In this document: positions 17,753-26,726 of the stretch, one piece after another
How the letters are laid out: every line of letters starts with the position of its first letter
How positions within the stretch are numbered: the stretch's first letter is position 1
Assembly: GCF_022347545.1 (NCBI RefSeq)
Contig: NZ_JAKREW010000004.1
Location: 1-64,000 of the forward strand
Source of the DNA: Terribium retamae
Lineage (GTDB): Bacteria; Pseudomonadota; Alphaproteobacteria; Rhizobiales; Rhizobiaceae
DNA: 64,000 nt
Direction of reading: 5' to 3'
Translations under genes and position numbers: made by a program
The notes under the pieces: generated by a model
What the model saw: only the letters and a program-made list of their open reading frames with translations
Told to the model about the DNA's origin: nothing
Databases searched by the model: none

Positions 17753-18184
17753 TTACGCGATCGGCACGGGCTTGCGGATACGGGCATCTTCCAGCGTCGC
17801 CTGCAACAATTCGGTGTTGCGCGACGGATCCTCGTCGGGCTTCTCGAAAGAGATATAATTCAGAACCACCGAAGCATCGTTTTCGGTCAGCGTAAGCTGG
17901 AAATAGACAGTCACGCCATGCGGTCTGAGCTCCAGATCCAGCACGATGCGGGGCGAGCCGCTCCAGTCGACATGTGCCTCGCCGCCATTGCCAAGCCGTA
18001 ATGTGCCTGGCGCGAAGAACAGCTCCGAAGCAGAATCCACCAGATCCGACAGGCAGGCGAAATGCTCGAGCCGGATGAAAGCAATGTAGTCGGCAACGTC
18101 GATCAATCTGAGCTCTGCAACCACCTGTTCGATGGCGCTGGCTACGATGACTTCGCGCGAGAGTGTGTGCGGCTGTCGAATCAT
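17753..18184 (-). CDS. Conserved-type hypothetical protein of the flagellar cluster
   Basis: A 143-residue soluble protein that I do not recognise. It has no signal peptide or membrane segment; the sequence looks like an alpha/beta fold with a beta-rich second half (HVDWSGSPRIVLDLELRPHGVTVYFQLTLTEND). Its ATG overlaps the flhB stop by 4 bp (ATGA), making it the last gene of motA-fliM-fliN-fliG-flhB-orf. Tight coupling to flhB suggests a role in flagellar export or assembly, but no function can be assigned. Confidence 0.7.
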   Translation of the reverse strand: MIRQPHTLSREVIVASAIEQVVAELRLIDVADYIAFIRLEHFACLSDLVDSASELFFAPGTLRLGNGGEAHVDWSGSPRIVLDLELRPHGVTVYFQLTLTENDASVVLNYISFEKPDEDPSRNTELLQATLEDARIRKPVPIA

Positions 18185-19263
18185 GAGGTCCGTCGGCGCT
18201 CTGCCTTTTTAGAGTAGACGATGCGTACCAGCTCGGCGACTGCTTGGTAAAATTGTGATGGAATGACGCTATCAACCGAAACTTGCTTGTACATGGAGCG
18301 AGCGAGCGCAACATCCTCGAAGATCGGAATATTGTGCTCGCGTGCGATTTCGCGGATGCGCAGCGCCACGAGATCCTGCCCCTTGGCCAGCACGACCGGC
18401 GCCGAATCCTGATCGCGAACGTAGCGCAGCGCGATCGAGAAATGGGTCGGATTGGCGATGACCAACGTGGCGGTCGGTACAGCCGTCATCATACGCCGCC
18501 GAGCCCTGTCACGCGCCAGCGAGCGCAGCCTGGACTTGACGATCGGATCGCCTTCGGACTGCTTGAGCTCGTCCTTCACTTCCTGCTTGCTCATTCTCAG
18601 ATCGCGCCGCCAATGAAAACGCGACCAGACGAAGTCGGCAGCTGCGATGACCGCCATCACGAAAACGATCGCCACGAGGATCTGGATCGCGATCGAGCGG
18701 ATGACCAGGCCGAACTCTGCGGGCCCCGTGATCATGCCGTTGAGAAGGCGGCGATGATCCTGTGACAGGGTGAAGATCAGCACGGCGATGACGACGCCGA
18801 GCTTGGCCAGCGACTTCAGGAACTCGACGAAACCTTGCAGGCCGAACAGTCTTTTCCAGCCTTGAGTGAGCGAAATGCGCGACCATTGCGGCCGGATCCG
18901 CTCACCGATCAACTGCGGCACATTCTGAAATACCGAAGCGCCGATCCCCGCAATCACCAGCAGTACCAGCAGGGCAACTACTGCCCGACCGATCTCGGCC
19001 ATCACCATGCTGTAGAGTTGGATGACGTCGGTCTCGGTATCGATCGACCAGGATTCCGGTCGCTCGAGAAACGAAGCCAGGAAAACGCTGAGGTTTACGG
19101 TTGCTTCCCGCGCGTAGAAAACGGTGAAAACCAGAATGGCCACGAAGGAGGTGAGCAGCGCTGCCTCTCGGGAGTGGGGCAACTTGCCCTTCTCCATCGT
19201 ATCGCGGATCTTCTTCTCGGTGGGTTCCTCTGTTTTGGAATCCTTGTCCTCGGCTTCCGCCAT
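18181..19263 (-). CDS. flhB: Flagellar export apparatus protein FlhB
   Basis: A 360-residue component of the flagellar type III export gate. The N-terminus KTEEPTEKKIRD is typical, four membrane spans cover about residues 35-210, and the cytoplasmic domain carries the autocleavage motif Asn271-Pro-Thr-His274. Cleavage there switches export from hook to filament substrates, working with the hook-length protein (MotD/FliK here). It sits 25 bp downstream of fliG in the motA operon. Confidence 0.95.
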   Translation of the reverse strand: MAEAEDKDSKTEEPTEKKIRDTMEKGKLPHSREAALLTSFVAILVFTVFYAREATVNLSVFLASFLERPESWSIDTETDVIQLYSMVMAEIGRAVVALLVLLVIAGIGASVFQNVPQLIGERIRPQWSRISLTQGWKRLFGLQGFVEFLKSLAKLGVVIAVLIFTLSQDHRRLLNGMITGPAEFGLVIRSIAIQILVAIVFVMAVIAAADFVWSRFHWRRDLRMSKQEVKDELKQSEGDPIVKSRLRSLARDRARRRMMTAVPTATLVIANPTHFSIALRYVRDQDSAPVVLAKGQDLVALRIREIAREHNIPIFEDVALARSMYKQVSVDSVIPSQFYQAVAELVRIVYSKKAERRRTS

Positions 19264-19288
19264 GCCGCGCCCGCCGGACTAGTTGAGG

Positions 19289-20308
19289 TCAGGCTGCATT
19301 GGCGGCGCTCTGTGCCGCCGGCAGCTCGAAAGCGCCTTCTCGGGCCAACCGCACCGTCGCCGCTGCAACGCTCTTGCGTGCCGCCAAGATGTCGGCCAGC
19401 GGAACACCTTCGGAGCCTTGACCGAGTTCCGCCTCGATCATGCGGCGCGAACGTTGACCGATCGACGACAGAACGGCCTCGGTGAGCGCAGGCGTCGCGC
19501 CACGCAGGGCAAGCGTGACGACCTCGCTGGACAGACCGTCGAATACCAGCACCCGCGCCTTCTGGGTAAGCAGCGGCAGGTCTTCGAAGTTGAAGATACG
19601 GGCGCGCACGCCATCGAGATCCGGCGTGCCGGCGGCCTCGAGGTCCTGCATCGTTTCGTCGAGTTGCGTCTTGTCCATTTCGTTGAGCAGGCTCGCAACG
19701 CGGATCTGACCTGCGGTCGTATCCTTTGAAGCAGTTTCGGCGAGCACGCGCGCACGCAGCTGGCTTTCCACGATCTTGGTCGCCGCTTCCGGGATCACTG
19801 TCATCGTCACCATGCGACGCAGGATTTCGCTGCGCTGGGCTTTCTCCAGGGTGAGCAGAACCGCCGAGGCAGGTTGCGGAGCCAACATCGACAGGATCAT
19901 CGCCGCGGTCTGCGGATGTTCACCGGCCAGGAAGCTTCCTAACCGCTGCGGCTCCAGCTTCTCCAGTTGCGGCCAGATCGATGGCGGGCCGGAAGGCTCT
20001 TCGACAGCCTTTTTGCCGCTCATGATGGCGTCGACTTCCTCAGGCGACAGGGACTCGTTGAGGATCGTGTCCATCTTGTCGGCGGAATCGAGCAGGCCGG
20101 CGCCTTCGGTGAACTCAGCTTCGAACTCGGCAACGATACGTTCCAGATCAGCCTGCGGGATCGTGCGCAGAAGACGCGCCGCTTCGATCAGCGCCTTGAG
20201 CTCTTCCTGTTTGAAGAACTTCAAAAGCCGGCTCGCCGAGGGCTTGCCCATCGCGACCAGGATGGCCGCGGCTTTCTGTGCGCGGGTCAGCGTCAGCGGC
20301 GTGCTCAT
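19289..20308 (-). CDS. fliG: Flagellar motor switch protein FliG
   Basis: A 339-residue rotor protein. The middle-domain motif Glu130-His-Pro-Gln-Thr (AGEHPQTAAMILS) that binds FliM is intact. The C-terminal torque helix region RRMIEAELGQ contains the charged residues that face MotA. It links the MS ring (FliF) to the C ring and is the site of torque generation. It lies between fliN and flhB in the motA-fliM-fliN-fliG-flhB operon. Confidence 0.94.
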   Translation of the reverse strand: MSTPLTLTRAQKAAAILVAMGKPSASRLLKFFKQEELKALIEAARLLRTIPQADLERIVAEFEAEFTEGAGLLDSADKMDTILNESLSPEEVDAIMSGKKAVEEPSGPPSIWPQLEKLEPQRLGSFLAGEHPQTAAMILSMLAPQPASAVLLTLEKAQRSEILRRMVTMTVIPEAATKIVESQLRARVLAETASKDTTAGQIRVASLLNEMDKTQLDETMQDLEAAGTPDLDGVRARIFNFEDLPLLTQKARVLVFDGLSSEVVTLALRGATPALTEAVLSSIGQRSRRMIEAELGQGSEGVPLADILAARKSVAAATVRLAREGAFELPAAQSAANAA

Positions 20309-20353
20309 CTCCCCATCATCCTCGCTGCTTGTCGGACGGCTTGCATATCCGGG

Positions 20354-20740
20354 TTAGCCCTTCTTCTGCGCCGTGACGATCTCGGTCAGCCTGATGCCGA
20401 AACGCGATGGATCACTTTCCAGGACGGTGATCTCGCCGCGCGCAATGCGCCGGCCATTGACGACGACATCGACGGGTTCGCCGATCCGACGGTTGAGCGC
20501 CACGGTCGAGCCTTTCTGTAGCGCCATCAGCTCAGACACCTGCATTTCGGCGCTGCCCAGTACGATCTGCACGTCGACAGGAATGTTGAGGATGACCCCG
20601 GGATTTGTCGTGGTCGCATCGCGTTCCGGAGCACCTGTCCGCTGCTCTTCTTCCTGCAGCACGCCGCGAAGCTCCTCAATTGCACGATTGAGTTGATCGT
20701 CCGAGGCTTCGAGATCGGCTTCCGGGTTGGTCTTGCTCAT
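20354..20740 (-). CDS. fliN: Flagellar motor switch protein FliN
   Basis: A 128-residue C-ring protein. The SpoA-type domain fills the C-terminal half ([19 protein letters not shown] ... [18 protein letters not shown]). The acidic N-terminal ~45 residues are variable. It forms the base of the C ring with FliM and provides the FliH docking site. It lies between fliM and fliG. Confidence 0.93.
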   Translation of the reverse strand: MSKTNPEADLEASDDQLNRAIEELRGVLQEEEQRTGAPERDATTTNPGVILNIPVDVQIVLGSAEMQVSELMALQKGSTVALNRRIGEPVDVVVNGRRIARGEITVLESDPSRFGIRLTEIVTAQKKG

Positions 20741-20767
20741 GCGTCGTCTCCAAATACCGCACCGGCA

Positions 20768-21700
20768 TCAGCCGGGCATCAACCCGTCGATGAAGTCCTG
20801 GCCGGCATCAAAGGGCTGCTTGATGCGAACCGTATAATTCTGGCCGAGCTTTCCGAACTCGCACACGAACAGCGTCTTGTTGCGCGCCGACAGCTGCGCA
20901 CGCGCCTGGGCGTTTTCTTCGATCTCCAGAACCTGCCCCGTATGAAGGCGAGCGAGATCGCCCAACGTCATCCTCGCCAGTGGCATCGTCGCTTCCAAGG
21001 TGACGGCCGAGCGCATCACCTCTTCCGAGAAGCGCTCTTGCCACTCTGTCTTCGCGACAGCCTCTTCATCTTCTGCAGCACCGCTGCGCTGCGTGAGCAG
21101 CACACGCTGCGGGATCATGACGGTGACCGCGCCGCTTTCCGTCGGTGTCGACAGGCCGAAAACCAGGCGTACCGCCGCGCCGTCGCGCAGCACGCGACGC
21201 CTGGCTTCCTGCCCGGACATGGCGCGCGGCACAGGAAAACGCAGATCGAGCGAGCGCTTGCCTGAACCATTCAGCGCCTGTGCGATCTCCTCGAAAACCA
21301 GCGTGGCGATATCAGCCTCGAGAGGAGACAGATCGCGCTCGATCGGCGTGATCGCGGCATCGGGATCGCCACCGAAAAGACCGCAGATCATGACCGCGAC
21401 GGCTTGCGCGTCCATGACCATGGTCAGCGCATCCGACGATGTCGACGATGGCACGACGGTCATAGCGAAGTTACCGCCGGCTTGCGAACGCGCGTCGATC
21501 GTGCGCGAAACTTCGACCGTACGCAGTTCGATCGACACTTGCGCGCCGATCTCGTTCGAAAGCCGCTTTTGCAACGGAGAGACGATGCGCTCGCCCATCG
21601 ACCGACCTGCGCCGATCACATGCGATGCTTCGCCGCTATCTCCGACCAGGCGCTCGATCACCAGCGCACGGCTGTCATCCATGGTGGCAAGACCGCTCAT
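20768..21700 (-). CDS. fliM: Flagellar motor switch protein FliM
   Basis: A 310-residue C-ring protein with a central CheC-like domain and a C-terminal SpoA domain (LGDLARLHTGQVLEIEENAQARAQLSA). The extreme N-terminus lacks an obvious LSQxEIDAL CheY-P binding peptide, as is usual for the divergent rhizobial FliM. An alternative start lies 15 bp in (MDDSRALVIE). It is the second gene of the motA operon. Confidence 0.88.
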   Translation of the reverse strand: MSGLATMDDSRALVIERLVGDSGEASHVIGAGRSMGERIVSPLQKRLSNEIGAQVSIELRTVEVSRTIDARSQAGGNFAMTVVPSSTSSDALTMVMDAQAVAVMICGLFGGDPDAAITPIERDLSPLEADIATLVFEEIAQALNGSGKRSLDLRFPVPRAMSGQEARRRVLRDGAAVRLVFGLSTPTESGAVTVMIPQRVLLTQRSGAAEDEEAVAKTEWQERFSEEVMRSAVTLEATMPLARMTLGDLARLHTGQVLEIEENAQARAQLSARNKTLFVCEFGKLGQNYTVRIKQPFDAGQDFIDGLMPG

Positions 21701-21734
21701 GACGCTGTCACGCCGCTTCTTTCACACGCCATTC

Positions 21735-22610
21735 TCAAGCCGCCTTCTTGTCCGCGACGCCGGCGCTCAGCGTGCTCTGTTCGACGGCGTCTATCGAGGG
21801 ACGATCATAGGACGAGATTGTCTTGCGGCCGAATTCGATGGCAACCTGCGGCAGCGAGCCGTTCATGTAAGCGAGCAGCGTCTGCTTCACGATGATGTAG
21901 AGGCGGTTCTTCTTCTCCCGCACCATCTTGATCTTGGTGGCGATGGGGCCGACCACGGCATAGGAAAGGAAGATTCCGAGGAAGGTGCCGACCAGCGCCG
22001 CACCGATCAGGCCACCCAGGATTTCGGGCGACTGGTCTAGCGCCCCCATCGCTTTCACCACGCCCAGCACGGCTGCGACGATGCCAAGCGCCGGCAGGCC
22101 GTCACCAACGGCTACCATGGCATGGTAAGGCTTCAGCTTGTCGGCCTTGATGGTCTGGATTTCTTCATCCATCAGCGCCTCGATCTCGAATGGGCGAGCA
22201 TTGCCGATGATGATGATACGGCAATAGTCGCAAATGAAATGCGTGAGATCGTGGTTCTTGAGCACCGTCGGGAACGCCTGGAAGATCGGCGACTCCTCCG
22301 GATTGTCGATGTGAGCCTCAACCTCGGAGCGAGATTTGGAACGCAGCTCGCGCATCAGCGAGTGCAGGACACCGAGTGTTTCGAGATAGTCCTGTTCCTT
22401 CGGCACCGACTGCTTGAAGGCTTCCATGATACCCTTGCCGGTATCCTTCACCGTCTTCATCGGATTGGCGACAAGGAAACATCCCAGCGCCGCGCCGCAG
22501 ATGATCACTGCTTCCCATGGCTGGATCAGCACCTGCACGTGCCCGCCCATGGCCATGAAGCCGCCGAGGACGCAACCGAGCGTCACCACCAAGCCGATCA
22601 GAATGCCCAC
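21735..22610 (-). CDS. motA: Flagellar motor stator protein MotA
   Basis: A 291-residue stator subunit with four membrane spans: two near residues 1-55 and two near 170-215 ([19 protein letters not shown] and the following [18 protein letters not shown]). The long cytoplasmic loop carries the charged residues that contact FliG. Start codon is GTG. It is first in the minus-strand operon, with a candidate Rem-type promoter at 22643-22672, and partners MotB encoded at 38431. Confidence 0.94.
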   Translation of the reverse strand: MGILIGLVVTLGCVLGGFMAMGGHVQVLIQPWEAVIICGAALGCFLVANPMKTVKDTGKGIMEAFKQSVPKEQDYLETLGVLHSLMRELRSKSRSEVEAHIDNPEESPIFQAFPTVLKNHDLTHFICDYCRIIIIGNARPFEIEALMDEEIQTIKADKLKPYHAMVAVGDGLPALGIVAAVLGVVKAMGALDQSPEILGGLIGAALVGTFLGIFLSYAVVGPIATKIKMVREKKNRLYIIVKQTLLAYMNGSLPQVAIEFGRKTISSYDRPSIDAVEQSTLSAGVADKKAA

Positions 22611-22642
22611 TGCCGGTCCTTCCGCAATTCAACTGCATCACG

Positions 22643-22672
22643 AAATAGACGCCGTGCCTTGTGTGAGGCTTG
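22643..22672 (-). promoter_or_regulatory. Candidate Rem-type promoter for motA operon
   Basis: On the minus strand the sequence is CAAG, then 11 bp on CCTCACACAAG, then N9, then CTATTT. The CAAG repeat period is exactly 11 bp. The motif, spacing and orientation are shared with five other flagellar operons in this window. Confidence 0.6.
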
Positions 22673-22712
22673 AATCGTGAACTTCACTCACGTCGTTTTT
22701 GACGGATACGAT

Positions 22713-22742
22713 TCAGCCTCGCGCAAGGAAGTTGCCCTATTT
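22713..22742 (+). promoter_or_regulatory. Candidate Rem-type promoter for the DUF1217-flgF-fliI operon
   Basis: TCAG, then CCTCGCGCAAG-N9-CTATTT, ends 30 bp before the GTG start of the DUF1217 gene. It mirrors the motA promoter: both carry ACGATTCA before the CCTC block, so the divergent region is roughly symmetric around 22693. Confidence 0.6.
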
Positions 22743-22772
22743 TAGCACGGACTGCTTCAGTGGGGGGCGTGC

Positions 22773-24590
22773 GTGAATACGTATCTGGATTATCAGCTGA
22801 TCACCAGGGACCTTGCCCGATCGCTCGATCGGACCAGCAAGCAGCCGGTCGTCTCGCGCGAAACGAAGTATTATCTCGACAACATCGGCAAGGTGAAGTC
22901 GATCGACCAGTTCCTGAAGGATGACCGTCTTTTCAGATATGCGATGAAGGCTTTTGGGCTGGAGGACATGGCCTATGCCAAGGCCTTCATGAAGAAGGCG
23001 CTGACCGAAGGCGTGGACAGCCCGGACGCTTTTGCAAACAAGCTCACGGACAAGCGCTATGCCGAATTCGTCAAGGCGTTCAATTTCGAGCGCTATGGTG
23101 AGCTGGCCACGACCTACAACAGCGCCCAGCACGATGTGACCAGAAACTTCGCCGTGCAAGTCGGCACCGCTTACACACAACCGGGCTTCGCCTTCGCCAA
23201 GAGCGAAGTCAGCTACTATGTCGGCAAGATCTCGACCGTGAAGTCCATCGACGATCTGATGGCCGACTCCAGACTGCTCAATGTTGCGTTGGGAGCCTTT
23301 GGGCTGGATGCAAAAACCGAAACGCCGGCGCGCATCCGTGAGATGCTGGAGGGCGGCATTAGCGACCCGAACAGTCCGGCCAACAAGCTCGCCCTTCTCG
23401 GCGACAAGCGCTACGCCAATCTCGTCGCGGCCTTCGATTTCGCCAAATATGGTGCTGACACCACTGCGCAGGACGCGGTCCAGACCATCGTGCCCAAGCA
23501 GTTCATTGCCAACAGCGGCCTCACCACGATCATACCGCGCGCCGAATACACAAAGGCGGAGAGCGAATATTATCAAGCCAATATCGGCAAGGTGAAGTCG
23601 ATCGACGATCTGCTGGCTGACAAGCGCCTGCTTCGTGCTGCGATGGCAGCCTACGGCCTCGACCTGGATGCGGAAACGCCAAAGCGCATCCGCGAGATGC
23701 TGGAAGGCGGCGTCACCAATCCCGACAGCCCCGCCAACAAATTGGCCGACAAGAGTTATGCCGCGTTCGTCAGCGCCTTCAACTTCGTCGAATATGGCGC
23801 AGGCACGACGGCTCGCGACGCCGTTCAGAAAGACACTCTGAAGCTCTACACCATCAAGAGCCAGCTGGGCCTGATCAGACCCGGTACCGATTATATCGCG
23901 GCCGAAACGGCTTACTACAGCGCCAATGTCGTCAAGCTGCGTTCCATCGACGACTTGATGGCGGACAAGCGCCTGCTGAATTACGCGCTGACATCTTATG
24001 GCCTCGATCCGGCCAAGGAGACTCCGGCTCGTATACGTCAGATGCTGGAGAGCGGCATCACCGACCCCGGCAGCCCGGCCAACAAGTCTGGCAGCAAGCC
24101 ATATGTGGCCTTCGTCACTGCTTTCAACTTCGCGCAATATGGCGAAAAGGCAACGACACGCTCGTTGGCTCAGCAACCTGCGAGCGACCAGTATGTGCGC
24201 CAGACGCTGGAACAAGACGCAGGAAAGACAAACGACGGTGTCCGGCTGGCGCTCTATTTCCAGCGTAAAGCGCCCACGATCAAGAATTGGTACGAAGTGC
24301 TCGGCGACAAGGCCTTGGCGGCCGTCGTGCGCACCGCGCTCGGCCTGCCTGAAGCGATGGCCAAAGCCGACATCGACATGCAGGCGCGGGCGTTTGAGCA
24401 GAAAATCAAAATCACGGATTTCGCCGACCCGGTGAAACTCGGCAAATTTCTCACCCGCTTCACCACAATGTATGAACTCAACAATCCGTCGTCGCCGCAA
24501 TTGTCCGCAGTCAGCGTTCTGTTTGCCAAACCGACCACCGCCGGCGTTTCGACAGATCTCCTCTTTGCCATGCAGCGGCTGAAGTTCTGA
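22773..24590 (+). CDS. DUF1217-type repeat protein of the flagellar cluster
   Basis: A 605-residue protein built from four clear tandem repeats (about residues 29-113, 142-231, 260-346 and 376-461) and a decayed fifth (485-570). Each repeat reads roughly YYxxNIGKVKSIDDLLAD, then RLLxxAL, then GLD, then ETPxRIRxMLExG, then SPANKL, then YxxFVxAFNF. This matches the DUF1217 family found in rhizobial flagellar operons, for which I know no function. There is no signal peptide. Start is GTG, 31 bp after a Rem-type promoter motif. It is first in an operon with flgF and fliI, suggesting a structural, scaffold or export-related role. Confidence 0.8.
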   Translation: MNTYLDYQLITRDLARSLDRTSKQPVVSRETKYYLDNIGKVKSIDQFLKDDRLFRYAMKAFGLEDMAYAKAFMKKALTEGVDSPDAFANKLTDKRYAEFVKAFNFERYGELATTYNSAQHDVTRNFAVQVGTAYTQPGFAFAKSEVSYYVGKISTVKSIDDLMADSRLLNVALGAFGLDAKTETPARIREMLEGGISDPNSPANKLALLGDKRYANLVAAFDFAKYGADTTAQDAVQTIVPKQFIANSGLTTIIPRAEYTKAESEYYQANIGKVKSIDDLLADKRLLRAAMAAYGLDLDAETPKRIREMLEGGVTNPDSPANKLADKSYAAFVSAFNFVEYGAGTTARDAVQKDTLKLYTIKSQLGLIRPGTDYIAAETAYYSANVVKLRSIDDLMADKRLLNYALTSYGLDPAKETPARIRQMLESGITDPGSPANKSGSKPYVAFVTAFNFAQYGEKATTRSLAQQPASDQYVRQTLEQDAGKTNDGVRLALYFQRKAPTIKNWYEVLGDKALAAVVRTALGLPEAMAKADIDMQARAFEQKIKITDFADPVKLGKFLTRFTTMYELNNPSSPQLSAVSVLFAKPTTAGVSTDLLFAMQRLKF

Positions 24591-24595
24591 CCATC

Positions 24596-25318
24596 ATGCA
24601 AGATAGCCTTTATGTTTCGCTCTCGTCGCAACTCGCGCTGGAAAAGCGCCTCAACACCATTGCCGACAACGTCGCCAACGCTTCGACGATCGGCTTCCGG
24701 GCGACAGGCGTGAAGTTCGAGGACGTCGTTTCCGGCGCCGGGCAGCGTTCCATCGCTTTTGCCTCGACCGGCGATACCTTTCTTTCCGGCGCACACGGCG
24801 CCATGCAGGAAACCGGCAATCCGTTCGACTTCGCGGTGCAGGGCGACGCCTGGTTCGGCATCCAGACGCCATCGGGCACGATCATGACGCGGGATGGCCG
24901 CTTTTCGATGAACGAAAACGGCGAGCTTCTGTCGATTGAAGGTCATCCGGTGCTCGATGCCGGCGGGGCTCCCATCCAGCTCGATCCGCGTGGCGGCGCC
25001 CCAAAGGTCGGCGCAGACGGCGCATTGCGCCAAGGTGACCGGCAGGTCGGTGCCATCGGCCTCTTCACCTTCAATCCGGGTATTAATTTCACCCGCTACG
25101 GCAATTCCGGCATCGTGCCGCCACAGCCGCCTGAGCCGATCACCGACCGTTCCGATGTCGGCGTGGCGCAGGGCTTCCTTGAAGAGTCCAACGTCAATCC
25201 GGTCATGGAGATGATGCGGCTGATCCAGGTGCAGCGCGCCTTCGAGAATGTCGCAGCGATGGTCCGGCAGGCTGGTGAGTCGACCGATGAAGCCATCAAG
25301 ACGCTGGGCTCCAAGTAA
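24596..25318 (+). CDS. flgF: Flagellar basal-body rod protein FlgF
   Basis: A 240-residue proximal rod protein. It has the rod/hook-family N-terminus (LEKRLNTIADNVANASTIGFRA) and the conserved C-terminal coil (GFLEESNVNPVMEMMRLIQVQRAFENV). It is exported by the flagellar type III system, so no cleavable signal peptide is expected. It starts 5 bp after the DUF1217 gene. Confidence 0.92.
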   Translation: MQDSLYVSLSSQLALEKRLNTIADNVANASTIGFRATGVKFEDVVSGAGQRSIAFASTGDTFLSGAHGAMQETGNPFDFAVQGDAWFGIQTPSGTIMTRDGRFSMNENGELLSIEGHPVLDAGGAPIQLDPRGGAPKVGADGALRQGDRQVGAIGLFTFNPGINFTRYGNSGIVPPQPPEPITDRSDVGVAQGFLEESNVNPVMEMMRLIQVQRAFENVAAMVRQAGESTDEAIKTLGSK

Positions 25319-25325
25319 CTTCTAG

Positions 25326-26726
25326 ATGTCAACCGATCGCTCCCTGATCCGCATCAACGAACGCGATGCCAGACCGGCTAGCCGACTGGCCGTATTGGAG
25401 CATGTCTGGCGCCGCTTCGGCGATGACGAGGCCATCCTGAAGCGCGGCGGCCTCGTCGCGGAAGTCTCAGCCACGCATTACAAAGTGCGCGGCCTTTCCG
25501 ATACCGCCAGGCTCGGCGATATCGTCGAACATCGCAGCCGCAGCGGCAACCGGCGCGGCGAGGTCGTTCATATCGGCCGCGACGATGTCGTCGTCGCCCC
25601 CTTCGAACGCAGCCCGGATGCCGGCATCGGCGACACAGTTTTCCGGCGAGGCCCCCTGGCGGTGTCACCGCACACCTCCTGGCGCGGGCGCAGCATCGAC
25701 GCGCTCGCGCGCGTCATCGACGGCGGCCCGCCTTTGCTGCGCACCGCCGAGATTGATCTGCCGCACGACGCGACACCAGGAGCCCTTGCCCGTCAGCGCG
25801 TCGGCACGCCTTTCATCACCGGTGTGCGCGTCATCGATATCTTCACCCCGCTCTGCTTCGGTCAGCGCATGGGTGTGTTCGCCGGTTCCGGCGTCGGCAA
25901 GTCGACGCTTCTGGCGATGCTGGCCGCTGCCGGTGCCTTCGATACGGTCGTCGTGGCCCTGGTCGGCGAACGCGGTCGCGAGGTGCGCGAGTTCCTGGAA
26001 GACACGATCGGGGCGGCGGCGATGGCCAAGACCGTTGCGGTGGTCGCAACCAGCGACGAGAGCGCGATGATGCGCCGTCGCGCACCCGATACAGCCATGC
26101 GTGTCGCGGAATATTTCCGTGATCAAGGCCATCGCGTGCTTCTGGTGCTCGATTCCATCACCCGTTTCGCGCACGCCTTGCGCGAAGTGGCCACCGGCAC
26201 AGGCGAGCCGCCGGTGGCACGCGGCTATCCGGCCTCCGTCTTCACCGATCTACCCAAGCTGCTTGAACGTGCGGGCCCCGGCCTGGAAGGCAGCGGCTCG
26301 ATCACTGCAATCATCTCGGTCCTGGTCGACGGCGACGACCACAACGACCCTGTCGCTGACTCCGTGCGCGGCATCCTCGACGGACATGTCGTGCTCGATC
26401 GTTCCATTGCCGAACAGGGACGTTATCCGCCAGTCAATCCGCTGGCCTCTATCTCGCGCCTCGCCTCGAAGGCCTGGACACCGGAGCAGCAGACGCTGGT
26501 GACGAGGTTGAAATCGATGATTTCTCGCTTCGAGGACACGCGCGATATCCGCCTGCTCGGTGCCTACCAGGGCGGTGCCGATCCCGAACTCGACATGGCG
26601 GTGCGCCAGGTGCCGTTGATCTATGAAGCGCTGACGCAATCGCCGAAGGACGGCCCCTCACCCGATCCCTTCTCGGATCTCGCGCACCATCTGAGAGGCA
26701 GGCACAATGCCGATCCGACAGACTGA
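25326..26726 (+). CDS. fliI: Flagellar export ATPase FliI
   Basis: A 466-residue F1-beta-like ATPase that energises flagellar protein export. Walker A is Gly187-Ser-Gly-Val-Gly-Lys-Ser-Thr194, and the catalytic-Glu block reads ALVGERGREVREFLED. Walker B (VLLVLDSITRFAHALREV) and the DELSEED-equivalent C-terminal region are present. It lies 7 bp after flgF and overlaps the next gene by 20 bp. Its partner FliH is encoded separately at 37808. Confidence 0.95.
   Translation: MSTDRSLIRINERDARPASRLAVLEHVWRRFGDDEAILKRGGLVAEVSATHYKVRGLSDTARLGDIVEHRSRSGNRRGEVVHIGRDDVVVAPFERSPDAGIGDTVFRRGPLAVSPHTSWRGRSIDALARVIDGGPPLLRTAEIDLPHDATPGALARQRVGTPFITGVRVIDIFTPLCFGQRMGVFAGSGVGKSTLLAMLAAAGAFDTVVVALVGERGREVREFLEDTIGAAAMAKTVAVVATSDESAMMRRRAPDTAMRVAEYFRDQGHRVLLVLDSITRFAHALREVATGTGEPPVARGYPASVFTDLPKLLERAGPGLEGSGSITAIISVLVDGDDHNDPVADSVRGILDGHVVLDRSIAEQGRYPPVNPLASISRLASKAWTPEQQTLVTRLKSMISRFEDTRDIRLLGAYQGGADPELDMAVRQVPLIYEALTQSPKDGPSPDPFSDLAHHLRGRHNADPTD

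Noticed and set aside
22860..24150. Repetitive DNA that might suggest a CRISPR-like or mobile array
   Set aside because: The repeats are protein-level, about 345 bp apart and diverged, within one coding frame.
22737..24500. Long minus-strand open frame of 587 codons
   Set aside because: It is antisense to the repeat-built DUF1217 gene and mirrors its repeats; no independent family signature or ribosome site.
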